Part shown: one piece after another, positions 23,001 to 34,174 of the stretch
Numbering within the stretch: position 1 is the first letter of the stretch
Layout: each line of letters starts with the position of its first letter
Origin: Eudorina sp. 2006-703-Eu-15
Taxonomy: Eukaryota > Chlorophyta > Chlorophyceae > Chlamydomonadales > Volvocaceae
Assembly: GCA_003117195.1 (NCBI GenBank)
Contig: BDSI01000069.1
Location: forward strand, 248,001 to 312,000
Direction of reading: 5' to 3'
DNA: 64,000 nt
Program-made: the position numbers and the translations under genes
The notes under the pieces: model-generated
What the model saw: the letters and a program-made list of their open reading frames with translations, nothing else
Told to the model about the DNA's origin: nothing
Databases searched by the model: none

Positions 23001-23577
23001 CGCCTTGAGGCGGCGGTGTCCGTGGGGCGGCGGTGGTGTCCTGGAGGAGCAGCAGGCGCACCATCGCGATGTCGGGGAAGGGCGCCCCGGGTAGGGACGC
23101 TGCAGGGCCCTCAGGGCAGGCGGACAGACACAGCGAGACAGGAGAGAGAGCCGCCCCGCCCGCCCGCCCGCCGCCCGCTGTCATCCGGGTCTGTCCGTCG
23201 CCGACCCGCTGCTGCTGTTGCAGGCCGCCAAGAAGGTGTACAACATGTACAGCATATACGAGCAGGCGCTGGAGGGGCAGCTCTGCGACGGTCACGACCA
23301 CAAGAGCTGCCACCACGGCCACCTGGCCGCGGCATTCAAACAACCACAGCAGCCGGCGGCCGCAGCAGCGCCGGGCTCGGAGCCGCAGCAGCAGCAGCAG
23401 GGCGAGGCCGGCGGCCTCAGCCACGCAGTCCACGCCCGCTCGGGCTCCTCGGCTGGTCCGGTGACGGTGGCTGCGGACGAATCGGCGGTGCACAACCCCA
23501 TCGGCACCCCCGCCATGCTGCACATGTACAATATGAACCCGGATCTGATGCTGCCACAGGCGACCGCCACCGCATGA
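20004..23577 (+). CDS. Sec14-like CRAL-TRIO lipid-transfer protein
   Basis: Eight exons join in phase: 20004-20012, 20162-20401, 20866-20954, 21420-21546, 21790-21885, 22372-22508, 22838-22973 and 23224-23577, giving about 395 residues. A CRAL-TRIO N-terminal helical part (QIEYVRGHIDPKFKTDD, TIKRFIRATGGNL) is followed by the lipid-binding fold: SHYMHTVGYCLQGRPIIYSC, DFKGFGM, HYPERLGLFLVVDAPSLF and LLREMKENREKAK. The pattern of RPIIY, then FKGFG, then HYPERLG and an ISHFVDPKT segment is that of Sec14/CRAL-TRIO proteins, which bind and exchange phosphatidylinositol or other hydrophobic ligands at membranes. The last about 80 residues are low-complexity (His, Gln and Ala-rich) and are probably disordered. 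The start is the ATG at 20004 in a three-codon first exon (MDQ, donor GTAATT), chosen because it joins in phase. A start in an unseen upstream exon is possible. Confidence 0.85.
20636..20656. repeat. Short TTTAGGG-like telomeric motif
   Basis: GGGTTTAGGGTTTAG gives two adjacent TTTAGGG-type units inside the intron after 20401. TTTAGGG is the Volvox-type plant telomere repeat; Chlamydomonas uses TTTTAGGG. Too short to be more than an interstitial trace. Confidence 0.6.
20745..20860. repeat. CT-rich tract before a splice acceptor
   Basis: Irregular CTTCCTC repeats form an extended polypyrimidine tract in front of the acceptor at 20865. Confidence 0.8.
21321..21400. repeat. 38-bp direct repeat, two units, intronic
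   Basis: Two identical 38-base units beginning CGGCCCTCCTCACAG lie just upstream of the acceptor at 21419. Each unit carries its own CACAG, a potential cryptic acceptor. Confidence 0.8.
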
Positions 23578-24527
23578 GGTGGCCCGGGCAGGGCCCTCGT
23601 CCTCCTCCCCCCAAGGGGTGCGCACGAGGTCGCGGTCCGTTTGCACCTCTGCGTGATGTAGGGCAGCTGGAGTTCAGATGTCCTGGCTGGGCGGCTGTAG
23701 GACGTCGGGGTCGCCGTGGGGGGCCCTCCCTCGCCCTCCCTCCCCACGATGAGGTTTCCGGTTCCCCCCCTGGGGCCCGGAGGCCTCCCTCGCTGCCCCT
23801 CAAGCGTCCGAAAAGAAACCTGTGAAAGAAAACTGAACCGTGTGTGTGTGTGTTTGTGTGTGTGTTGAGTGAGAAACCTCTATGTGTGTGTGTGTATATA
23901 TATGAGAGAACTGAGCCGGATGCGTGATGTGCGGTGGCGTCGGTCGGGTGTCGGTCGGTGGCCGCGGTTTGGGGATTTGGGGGCAGGAGCAGCTGTAGAA
24001 CCAGGGGAGAGGAGGCGCAGATAGACCCAGGAAGGAGCAGGGTAGAGGGAAGCAGCGTGACCCAAATCCATTCTGTGAGCTGTATCTAGACACGAGGCAC
24101 AAGCGAAGAGGGGGGAGTGTTTCTATCTGCTTACAGGGACCGCCTGTTGGCCTCCCCTGGGTAATAAAGTAAGAATCCGCCCCCCGCGCGGCAGCTAGGT
24201 TCTCGATCTGCCTGGGTATGCTTGCGAGAGTGCAACAAGACGCCTAGGAACCCCCTTCCTGATGGTACGTAAGTGACGAAACAGCCTGCGGAAGGCTCTT
24301 AGCTGTGTGTGAGAGAAGGGAGGAGTCGATGCCCCACCCTGGCGGGGGTGCTGGCGCGGGGCGGGGGGGCCCCCAAGTTGGTGCTCCGTCGTGAGGTGTC
24401 CATGCCAGGAGGCCCACCTGGCATGGCCATGGCGTTTCGCTTGTACAGATGCAGGTGTAGATGTGGGTGCGGCCAACAGAAAATGCATGGCGGGTCTTTT
24501 TCCCTTTGGGGAGCGCGCACATGACCG

Positions 24528-24564
24528 GGTTACCAACCCGGTCAACATGACCGGGTTGGTAACC
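24528..24564. repeat. Perfect 17-bp hairpin
   Basis: Arms 24528-24544 and 24548-24564 are exact reverse complements with a 3-base loop (ACA). The left arm reads GGTTACCAACCCGGTCA. An extra ACCGGGTT-type half copy lies just to the left (24524-24531). Confidence 0.9.
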
Positions 24565-26298
24565 GTCTGACCGCCCTGCGTTGACCCTGTTTGCCCTTTT
24601 TCGGTTGCCCCGTCGCGTGTTGATTGCCCGGCCTGCCTGGGCCCGCAGGCGTGGCCGGGACGGCCCGACGGTCTGTAGGGGCCATCTCCTTAGGGGGCAG
24701 TAGTTCGTTCGACACACGGAGGCAGGGAGGGAAGGAGGGAGGGGAGGATAGTTGACTCTTCGATTGCTCGCATCTGGTCACCGGTGCGCTCGTCGTCCTC
24801 GAAGTCCGAAGCGCGTTGCCCGCGCCTTTGGAGTGGGCAGCAAAAGGATTGGTCTGGAGCTTGCCCGCGTGGTGGCTTAATAAACTTATGTCGGTGACGG
24901 AGGTACCCGATGTGAGGGGACGTGCCCGCGATGCCCGCATGCCTGGGGGACCGTGAAGTAGGGGCGTTGTGCTGAGGGGGGGCCACTGGGGCAAGCGCGC
25001 AAGTCACACTGACGTGCCTGTGGCGGGGCGCAGTGTATACTGACGAACTCCCCGCCCCCCCTGACTCTCACCAGCAGTTCCCGGGCGGCCAGCGGAACCC
25101 TTCCGGGGGGCGTTGGGACTGGCGTCTGATTCCTGGTTGTTATCCGTGCGGAGGGTTTCCACTGCCCCTGGGGGTTCAGAGGTGATTGTGGGCCCTGGCC
25201 CCCCACCGCTTTTTGCCCCTCAAGAGCAGGATGGCCTCTGCAGGCTGCTCTCACCTGGTGGTGCGTGACGGCGTGAGATTGGGTCGTGGCAACGAGTTCG
25301 TTGATCTTGCGTTTTGACTGAAAATAATGTGGATGTCCCTCTTCCCGTCGGCACATCTAGGTATGCTAGGACCGTTTGCTTCTGGTGTCTCGAGTCTGTG
25401 TTCGGGTCCCCTAGGTGAGTTCCCTTCTCAGGTCTTGTCTGCAAGGGATGTGAGGTGCCGTGCAAGTGTTACGGCACATGTATGCCAATCTACCGGGCCT
25501 AGTAAGGCTATTTGGTTCAGCGACCTGTTATTGTGAATCTGATTTACCGGATTTTCCCAGGCGCCGATTATTGGTTGTATGTATATGCATTCGATGCAGT
25601 TAGACGCACGTCTGGTAATGCACGTTAAGCACTTGTGCTGCGTTAGCCGCCTCAGTTTTGAACGCCCCCCCGTATTGGCGTGTCCCCAAAGCTACCTATC
25701 TTAAAGGTGGCGGTGGACCGTTGTTGGGTTGTCCTTGTAAATGCAACCCCACCGGTCCGCCCCCCCTGTCGTCGGATGCGGCAGTGGCATTTACACCTCC
25801 TCGTCCCGCAAAGTCACGACACGACAGACCACGGCAGCGGCCCCACACGCGGCTCTCCGTCGCTGTGTCTTGTTGCATTTAGCCCCCTTGGCACTCCGGA
25901 AGGATATGCGGCGCCTGACGTTGGCGGAGATGCGGCCGTCGTGGCGGTGCCAGTGGGCGTTGCGAAATGGTGATCCCGGGAGGAAGGATTATGTTGCCTT
26001 ATGAGCCTTAAGAACCCTTTCATAGGTGTAGATGCTTTTGGTGTCGCGGAAGAGCCAACATGAAGACGGCCGCCGACGCGTACAAGACACGAGTACCGTA
26101 TGGACGGTGTTACAGAGAAGAACAAGTCCACTGTGCAGGATGGCTAGTCAGACCAAGTACAGTACGCAACCTGTACCTGGCGCCTATGGGTAAAGCGATT
26201 TTTCAACTAGAGCGACGTGTTGCCTCCCCCCACGTCGCCCGCTGAAACTTCTCAAGTTACTGTGTCAACTGCATTACGGTAACTCGGCCGACCTTCCC

Positions 26299-26385
26299 GG
26301 GTCCTAGGCGGCAACCTCCCGGGACCTAGGCGGCAACCTCCCGGGTCCTAGGCGGCAACCTCAAGGGACCTAGGCGGCAACTTAC
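26299..26385. repeat. Four-unit 22-bp tandem repeat with a CCTAGG palindrome
   Basis: Units start at 26299, 26321, 26343 and 26365. All contain CCTAGGCGGCAAC. The first bases alternate GGGTCC, GGGACC, GGGTCC, GGGACC, so the array looks like two copies of a 44-bp dimer. Confidence 0.9.
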
Positions 26386-26750
26386 GAACACAATGGCACC
26401 ACTGTCACCGTCACAACTGCCACCATGGCACTGCACACCTCGTGACAGTCCCGTAAGACCCAGGGTTGTCACCCACCCGCATTCCGACTATGGCCGCCTG
26501 GAACACTCAATTCTCAGTAAATTCTCGAGTCCAGCGGCCTCGGGGATCCGTACGACCGACAATCACCGCCGCGACCCCATCACCATGACCGTACGGGAAA
26601 CAAATAGCAACCCTGCAGAGGGAAGCCTTCAGCATGTCGGCACATCCATATTGTTGGACCCAAGACAGATTTCCGAAACCCTTGTTTTTATATAAACGTC
26701 CTTATAACATGGTTCCAAGTTCACGTTCGGCTCGAATGAATGAATGAATG

Positions 26751-26755
26751 TTACA
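26751..26755 (-). terminator. TGTAA poly(A) signal, candidate for four-TM gene 1
   Basis: TTACA on the plus strand, the nearest copy I see below the stop of the minus-strand gene at 27375, implying a 3' UTR of about 620 bases. Confidence 0.4.
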
Positions 26756-27374
26756 GCGGACCCCAACGGGATCATCGGTGTATACCAGAGCAAGCCCCAG
26801 TAGGCCCCACCGCCAAGGCGGCAGGTCACCTCCACACCACAACGCCGCACCCAAAGAAAACACACCGGGCCATAACCCCAACCAGTCAGACACCGAAGCA
26901 AGCAGAGGCGCGCAGCGGGGCAACACTACCAAAGGGATAGGCACAGCAGCGGGCATAATCCCCAGAAGTGGATAAAGCCAAGGCTCGAATGTCAGCATCG
27001 TCGGGAATCACTGTCATGGACCGCGGGGTGAAGCTGGCGGCCCCCCGAAAGAACGAGCAGAACAGGATTTGCTTTTGATCGAGCAGACAGATGTTCACGT
27101 ACGTCATATGCAATATCATATCTCACCATGCCAGGCCAGTTCGAACCTGTCCCGACCGCTGCTACGCGACCAACCGCGGCTTCACTCGCTTCGCATCCAA
27201 CCCAACAAACCACAGCCACCTACAAGCCAAGCACGCCGTGGCCGCAACGAATGGCTGATATATAATGCAATAAAACAACACAACACCCAACCTGCACACG
27301 TATGGCGTATTGAGTCGTATACAATTAATATAAAACTGCCGACCCGGCGAACATGTCAACGCCACCGCAGGTCC

Positions 27375-30073
27375 CTAGACTGCGTTGGCTTGCACCGGGC
27401 GGTCGTCCCGGGTGGCGGGAGGGTACGCCGGCGCGGCACCCGGCTGCGGCTGGGGGGGCGGGGGCGGCTCCGCGTAGTAATCAGCCTTGCGGGCATCCTC
27501 CTTGTCCTTCTTGTGCTTATGCTCACCATCGTCCTTCTTGTATCCGCAGCAGCCGCAGCACTTGGCGAGCGCCTTGAGAGCCTGCAGCAGCAGTATCAGG
27601 AAGTGTTGGGAGGGGGGTCCCCACCCCACCATCACACCACACGCGGCGCCAAGCAACACCCCATCCCAACCCGCCTGCATCACCTGCGGCGTCTCGAAGG
27701 GCGATTCAAACGAGCTTTGGAGGTGCACAGCCATCAAGCAGCGCGCAACCCCCGCCCCCGAGGCGGACCCTGTCTGACAACCCGATGCTACTCTCCCCCG
27801 CTCCGTCTCCCGCCCAGGAGTCGCCCTCACATCCAAGCAAACACATGCGTCACCCCTACCCGAACCCGCCACTGACGCCTAGAGCGCCCCCCAAACCGCC
27901 CCGCTCGCCCACCTCGGTCAGGTAGACCAGGGCTACCAGGAAGGACAGCAGGGCCGCCACCCAGGTGATCACGGCAATGGAGGTGCGCCAGTTCTGCTTG
28001 GGCACGCGGTACCCGTTCTCGAGCACGACGTCGTTGGTGGTCTTCACCCTGTCGCTCATCACAATGCCGGCCACCACCCACCTGCGACAGGCGGGGCAGG
28101 CGGGTGGCAAGACGGGTTGGAGCGGGGACGAAGGGCAGCAACAGGCGGAGCGATGGGGCCTCCCGCCGCATTAGAGCGAAGCCCGTGTGAGTGTATCTCA
28201 AACCATCATTCATTCACTCAATCACTCTCCCTTGCTCAAGGCTCCCACCCTTACCGCCCAACTCGTCCACCGCACCCACCCACCCACCCACCCTCGCGCC
28301 GTATCCACCCACCCATCCGCCGTACCCACCCACCCACCCACCCACCAGGCAGTTTGGAAGCCCTCCACCACAAACTCGAGCCAGACGCCCGCACCGCACA
28401 TGTCGCACGTGACGCACTGCATGGATACGGACACGGACACGGAGGGAGGGTGGCGCGGTGTGAGACACAGCCATAGAGTGAGCGACTGAGGGTCGAGGCC
28501 GGCGGGGAAGAGCCGGTGGCCGACAGGACGCATGCCCAAGCGACCAGCGACAAGGGCCATCCACCCCCTGAAACAGGTACGCTGCCCAGCTATATACCAG
28601 GCCCACCAGCTACCGGTCCAGGCCCGAGCGCAGGCCCAAGCCGACCCTGCGGCGCAAAGACAGGCTGGCCTCATGCCAGGGGACCTCGCAGTTTTTCGGG
28701 CACACATTACTTACCAGCAAGATGGAGGTGAGAAGCGACAGCAGGAGGGAGAGGCCGCACACCGCGTAGGCGTAGTCGCACACATTCTGGCCCGACACTC
28801 GTCCGTCAATAAGGCAATGTGCCTGATAGACTGCGCGGGGACGAGGGAGGGGGGGAGCAGGAAGCCATGGGCTTCGGTGTCGGTTGCGCGTTATGAACAG
28901 GATAAGGCTGTCAAGCAGGGTGTGGTCGCTGGGCGCCCACTACGGTGGAGTTCCGGGATGCAGTCAGTACACAGGTCACCAGAAGCTGTTAGTTCAATCC
29001 TGCAAAGCGCAGGTGATTTAATGGCGGACTGTTTTGAGAAAGTCGCAGCTCAGCGGTGATCTCCTGGACAGAGCCGTATCAAATTAGGTGAACAGGCACG
29101 TTGGTCGCAATGGGAAACCTACCCCGCGCGTGAGAATCTGCTCTGCACGGACGCGTTCGTCAAACGGTTTTATGTGCATCGGACTGGATATCCCGACGAC
29201 GCATGCATTTCCCGCATAGCTCGCGGCCTTAATGGTGGCGAAGTGAACAAGGGATGGGGATGTGAGGGCTGTAAAGAGTTGCAGGCACAACCCGCGCATA
29301 AACAGTTAGGACGATTTGAGCGGGACGCACTGCACGAACACGAAGGCCACGCTTGCGGCACGCTTGCGGATAACTCTGTTGAATGGCAGTGAGGTTCATA
29401 CCTCGGGCGTTATAGTTCAGAGGCAGTTCGATTTCGGAACAACAAGGGCACATATCAGGCTCTGTTGGCTAGGGCGACCCCACAAAGACGACACTCGAAA
29501 ACATACACGGCGCTTACAAACAGCATTTCCGCTCGGACCGATGTAAATATTGATGTGGTAGAGCTGCTCCGCAACAATAATGATAATTGCCAGTGACAGA
29601 CCAAGCTGCGGGCAGGAACAGGGGAGAAGTTGCAATGAAGGAAAGAGTGAGGTTGCAAAAAGCCGCAGGACTGAGGCAATAGTTAAAAGACGCGCGACCA
29701 AATCACTCAACACCGAGTCAAACGTCGGAAGACGCGCGAACGCCGTCACAGAAGGCTTCGCGCAACCTCTCAGCCGCTTCAAAATGCCAGATGTAGTTAC
29801 CAACACACATCAATATCACAGCTCAGCTGCAAAAAACACACGCCACAAGCCGTCCGCGCAACCTTCAGGCGCAACTGATTGCAGCCAGGCCGATCACATT
29901 ATTGTTCACAGGCCATGCTAAGGGCAGTTGCGATGACATAGCATTGTTGATCAACGGATATATGTCACACCAGCGGGAGGTTACTGCGGCAACTGTCGCA
30001 ATAAACCAATGATGCTTACCCGTAGAAAGGATAGGATTCCTGCTATAACTCGGGAGATGCATGACATTCCCAT
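27375..30073 (-). CDS. Small four-transmembrane protein with Cys-rich tail, paralog 1
   Basis: Six exons join in phase on the minus strand: 30073-30020, 29605-29518, 28830-28715, 28416-28346, 28081-27913 and 27581-27375, giving 234 residues. The start ATG (30073-30071) is the first after an in-frame stop. Four hydrophobic segments lie near residues 8-34, 67-86, 98-117 and 143-163. Conserved marks shared with the copies at 32143 and 53042 are VCDYAYAVCGLS entering segment 2 and CVTCDMCGAG before segment 3. A tail begins CCGCCG, followed by a Lys/Asp/His-rich part, a Pro run and terminal NAV. Clustered cysteines just inside a membrane are often palmitoylated. The family is not one I recognise; a tetraspan membrane scaffold or junction-type protein is only a guess from topology. 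Confidence 0.8.
28266..28345. repeat. CCCA tetranucleotide repeats in an intron
   Basis: Two CCCA-rich blocks lie directly downstream, in minus-strand sense, of the donor of exon 4 of four-TM gene 1. Confidence 0.8.
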
Positions 30074-32142
30074 TTTCACCTAGTGTAAAGCGGCTGACGG
30101 TAGCTGAAGCTGGCCTGTCACGATATTGAATCAAAAAGTAGAGCACCGACAGTAGTATACAAGACCTGAGAGGTTATTGTTATCCATATCAATTAATTAT
30201 ACTAAAGTGGAATGGACCAAAGGGAAGGCTGTACGGTCCGGAGTTGTACGAGCTGCATGAAGCTTGCCCAGCGTTGCGTCATTCAGTGTATACGCATTTC
30301 CAAAGTGAAACAAATATTATATGCACATGAAAGAGCTACGGGCGACCTTATCCGAGCAGGCGGTATTGGGTTATCCGCGATATTTCCGTATTGCGAACCA
30401 ATGTCAAAATCTTTCGTATTATAGCGTTATGCCCTGCATTTCCCACACAGGAGAGCATACGCATTAGCCGGTTTTCCTTGGTCAGCCTCGAAGTGTGGTG
30501 AACTGAAAGGTATCGACCTTGCTTGTAGCGCTGGAAGTCCTCACGAAACCAAGGATTTGCCCCAGACTTCTTTATAAATGATTCATATTTTTTGCTCCTT
30601 TTGCTCCAACTCAATTTCATTCGTAATTTATTTCTGATTGTTTTTGAAACCGGTCATCGGCACAGGAGTGACTGCGGGATTTGTTATGATAATTCATATT
30701 TCTGCGTTGTAGATATGGATGTATGCTACAAAAAGTTCCATAAGGTGGAGGATCAGCAAAAACCAACACGGATCCGCCAAGCTTTCTAACTGAAAACGGA
30801 CATACGACACAATCAGAGTCGATCGGCTCTGGTTCCTCTGGACACATCAAAGCCTCCAGACAGCATCAATGGGACAGTGGGACGAGTTGCACTGCTTGCG
30901 ACATATACGTAGTCTCATGGGCACATGGAACGCTTTGAGGATCTACAGTGCAATCTTTGCCTAACCCTGCCTAACCGCAGCCTCGCTCGAGCTCCGAAGG
31001 GCTCCGAGCTGCTTGCATACCACATCAAGGGCAGTTCTGTCCGATGCAAAGTTCAATCAATAGTACAAGGAACTCATACATACTCTATACTCTATATCGC
31101 GAGGCCTGTTACCAGGTCTGTGGTAACGTACACGTCCTGATTTGCGCCCTGGATGTGTGACGGAGAGAAATAACATCATGAAGATGCCAGAGGGAGTACT
31201 TTTCGTCCGTGCTTTGTGTCACTTCCTAAGCCCCCGTGAGCTGTCAGCATGACCATTATGAACGTTGACGGAGCGAAAATTTTCATGCGATTTGTCATTG
31301 CCGATAGACCCCGCGAGCTCTCAGTATGACCCTGGCAAGGCCAGGGCTTGCCTGGTCAAAGACGGTCGAACGTGCCCTCGTCATCCACCCAGTCGCCGTG
31401 GCATTGACGAAAGTGGTTTCCAGTCGCCGTAACAGCATATGGTATCCGCATGTGCAAACCATGCAAGCAAAGAATTGACAAATCACTACACAGACCACGA
31501 AGTATGAGGCTAGGGTTTAGGGGCTTAAGGGTCTAAGGCCCACCCCAGCTAGCCCAACGGCAACGCATTGCCCCGCCCTACACAGGGGAGCACCCTACGA
31601 AGGCTACTGTAGTGCAAGGCACTCTACGATAATATTTTCGACATACCGTATCAAGTGTTATGAAAATATTTTATCAACCAAAACACCCACACGGGGCTGC
31701 TCAAGGCTGGGCGGGTGCCACACACCTGAGTACGAGACCATGACGGGCGCGTCTGAGAACGCAGGTCGTCCGGGTCATAACGGAAAATAACGATCCAACA
31801 CGCACACCTAACAGCACAACTGCAACCGCGAATGTATGCCAAGGTTGCCAGCATCAAGACCCCGCCGCTTCACTCCCGCCATCAGCAGGTCACGCATCCC
31901 AAAGCTCCGCTTGCACCTGCCCGGCCGGACTCCCAACATCCCCCGCGCCGCAAGCATAACATCCAACAGGTTCAATCCTTATCGAAAAGTATCCATCTTG
32001 GAGAGTTACGCAACATTGATGCCCAGTTATGTACCGCGTGTGCTTTGAGGCAGGCTGCACACGACGGCCTGGGAATATACTTCCACGAAATGCATCAAAG
32101 AATGCGTTATATGTCAGCTTGAATTCGCCAACGCACGCAATC
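30074..32142. other. Intergenic stretch between four-TM genes 1 and 2
   Basis: AT-richer than its neighbours, with no recognisable reading frame. It should contain the promoter of gene 1 (just above 30073) and the 3' UTR of gene 2 (just below 32143). A short CTAGGGTTTAGGGGC telomere-like trace occurs at about 31508. No TTACA near the stop of gene 2 stood out. Confidence 0.5.
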
Positions 32143-34174
32143 TTAGACGGCGTTGTTGCGCCCCTTGTGGCTGTCGTCATCATCTCCACAGCAGCACGAG
32201 CAGCACTTCCGCAGACACTTGCAAGCCTGCGGAGCAGCACACGCCCATGCCGCGGCCCAAAAACCATGTCAGCGGCCGATACGATTGCCACAAACCAACT
32301 TTCCCCAGCCGTCTGGGTCGCAGTCTAACCCTCCCTCCCTAGGTAGGCCGCCTTAGAGCCCCGAACCGACCCCGGGTAGGGAAACACACCGTCCCGAGGC
32401 CGTGGCCCCACCAGTACCCACCTGTACCAGCCAAATGAGAGTCAGGATGGCGGCGATTAGTACATTGATCCATGCGAGGATGGCCACTGCATTGCGCCAG
32501 CCTTCCTTGGGCAGGCCAACTCCCTGCCATTCGTTGCTGTCCCGCACGTTCTTCGAAATGATGATGGCGGCAATGACCCACCTGGAAATGGCCATAGGCA
32601 GAGGATTGGGCTTTACTGCTGGTGGCGCGAACCGCGAGGTAGCCGACCTGACCAACCGACGGGCCGAAGCGAGTTCCGGCATGCCGGGATGTTCCTCTTT
32701 TGGAGGGGCCATCGACCGGCAGAACCAACTCAAGCAGATCCAGAGGACCAGGGCAAGAAGAGCGGTCAACATCAGAACATCACGCGCCCCCCGGACCCGC
32801 AACAGGGTGTAGGGCTGTGTGGAGGCGAGGCCTGTCAGGTCCAGGTCACCAGCGGTATCAGGGTCACCCTAGCCAAACGCCATTTCTGCCACGTCAATCC
32901 ACAGCCCAGGTCCCAGAAAAGTGATATTTTCTGCACCTCCGTACCCAACTTGCGAGGCCGCGACCCGGGAGGCCCTAATGGCGGGCCCCGGGGTACATAA
33001 CAACATAACCGACCCCTCCTAGTTTCCCAATAACCAGGTGCACACAGGTCGTGCCCCGCTCTGCCCGCCCAGTCTCGTTTGCGCACCATGCTGTTTGGAA
33101 CACGCCGAGGATGAACTCGAACCAGTCGCCCAGGCCGCACAGGTCGCAGGTGATACACTGCACAGAGGTAGGAAGGCAGCAGGAGCAAGGGGCGGGAGGC
33201 TGGCTGACAGTACGAGTCATGGCACCAGGGTCGATAGCATAACCCCGGGATCATAAGCGTAACCGTGCAGCTGCATTCCGGAGGCACAGGACGGCACAGG
33301 ACAATCGGGCGGAGGCACACAGGACAGCACTCCAAAACGTTCGCCACAACCAACCGCGGGAGCCGCACGGCTCCAGCTGCGATGTGTCGAGCCCACCCAT
33401 CCCCCATCCCACCCTTATACACACGCAGCCAGCCAGCTGACAACCATGCAACGAGCCGCCCACCCACCCACCAGCAGGATCGACGAGCAGAAGGATACGA
33501 ACATCGAGATACCGCAGACGGCGTACGTGTAGTTACAGACCGAGTCTCCGTTGACGTTGCCCGCCATCAAGCAGGCAACATTAATTTCTGCGGATGGAGG
33601 ATGTAAGGGGGGCGCTTTCTGCCTGACGGTCTTCTCTCGCCGAACGAGAGAACCACCAGTGCGCAGTCACAGGTTGACGAGCAACGCGCAGCTGACATGC
33701 GGCAGTGTATGGTGAGGAATGACCCGCGGGGTCCGCTGTAACATCCTTACTAATGCGGCAACCGAATGCGCCCCCAAGGCAATGAGTGAAGTGACAAGAG
33801 TTTAGTGCGATGAGTGAAGTGACAAAGAGTGCAGACCCGAACAGGACGTAAAGCCGGTGCAACGGTAGAACCGGTGTCGCGCTCCTATTTATGCGCCGAC
33901 GTTAATGTGCAGGACCCGCATGACGCCCAAGTCGGAAGCACCGACTATGACTCTGAACTGCATGCAGTTGCGTGCGTGCTGGAACCTACCGCCGCCTGAA
34001 ATATCTTTGCCAGTCAGATACGTGTACTACGTACTTTACATATCTCCCCGCGTATCCTCATAGATAAAATGCTTATATAGAATGTTCGCACTTACTGCCG
34101 AAGCCATTTCCTGTCACTTTAAGGTTGGTAAGATGGACCGCGACGATAACGATGATGGCAATACAGATTCCAAC
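32143..34174 (-). CDS. Small four-transmembrane protein with Cys-rich tail, paralog 2 (first exon not found)
   Basis: Five exons join in phase on the minus strand: 34174-34096, 33587-33472, 33157-33087, 32581-32422 and 32226-32143, giving at least 169 residues. Exons 3 and 4 are exactly as long as in paralog 1 (116 and 71 bases) with the same phases. Segment 1 (IAIIVIVAV), VCNYTYAVCGIS at segment 2, CITCDLCGLG before segment 3 and VAILAWINVLIAAILTLIWL as segment 4 align with paralog 1. The tail is short: KCCSCCCG, four Asp, then NNAV, ending in the same NAV as paralog 1. By homology a short first exon with ATG should lie above 34174, but I could not choose one with a good donor, so the 5' end is open. 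Confidence 0.75.

Larger units (their letters stand above)
23578..27374. other. Intergenic stretch without a supportable gene
   Basis: Contains GT/TATA-type simple sequence (23840-23905), a 17-bp perfect hairpin (24528-24564) and a four-unit 22-bp tandem repeat (26299-26385). The end nearest 27374 is the 3' UTR of the first four-TM gene. I find no protein motif on either strand. Confidence 0.5.

Noticed and set aside
26299..26385. Possible CRISPR-like array
   Set aside because: Units are contiguous without spacers and the window is eukaryotic nuclear DNA.
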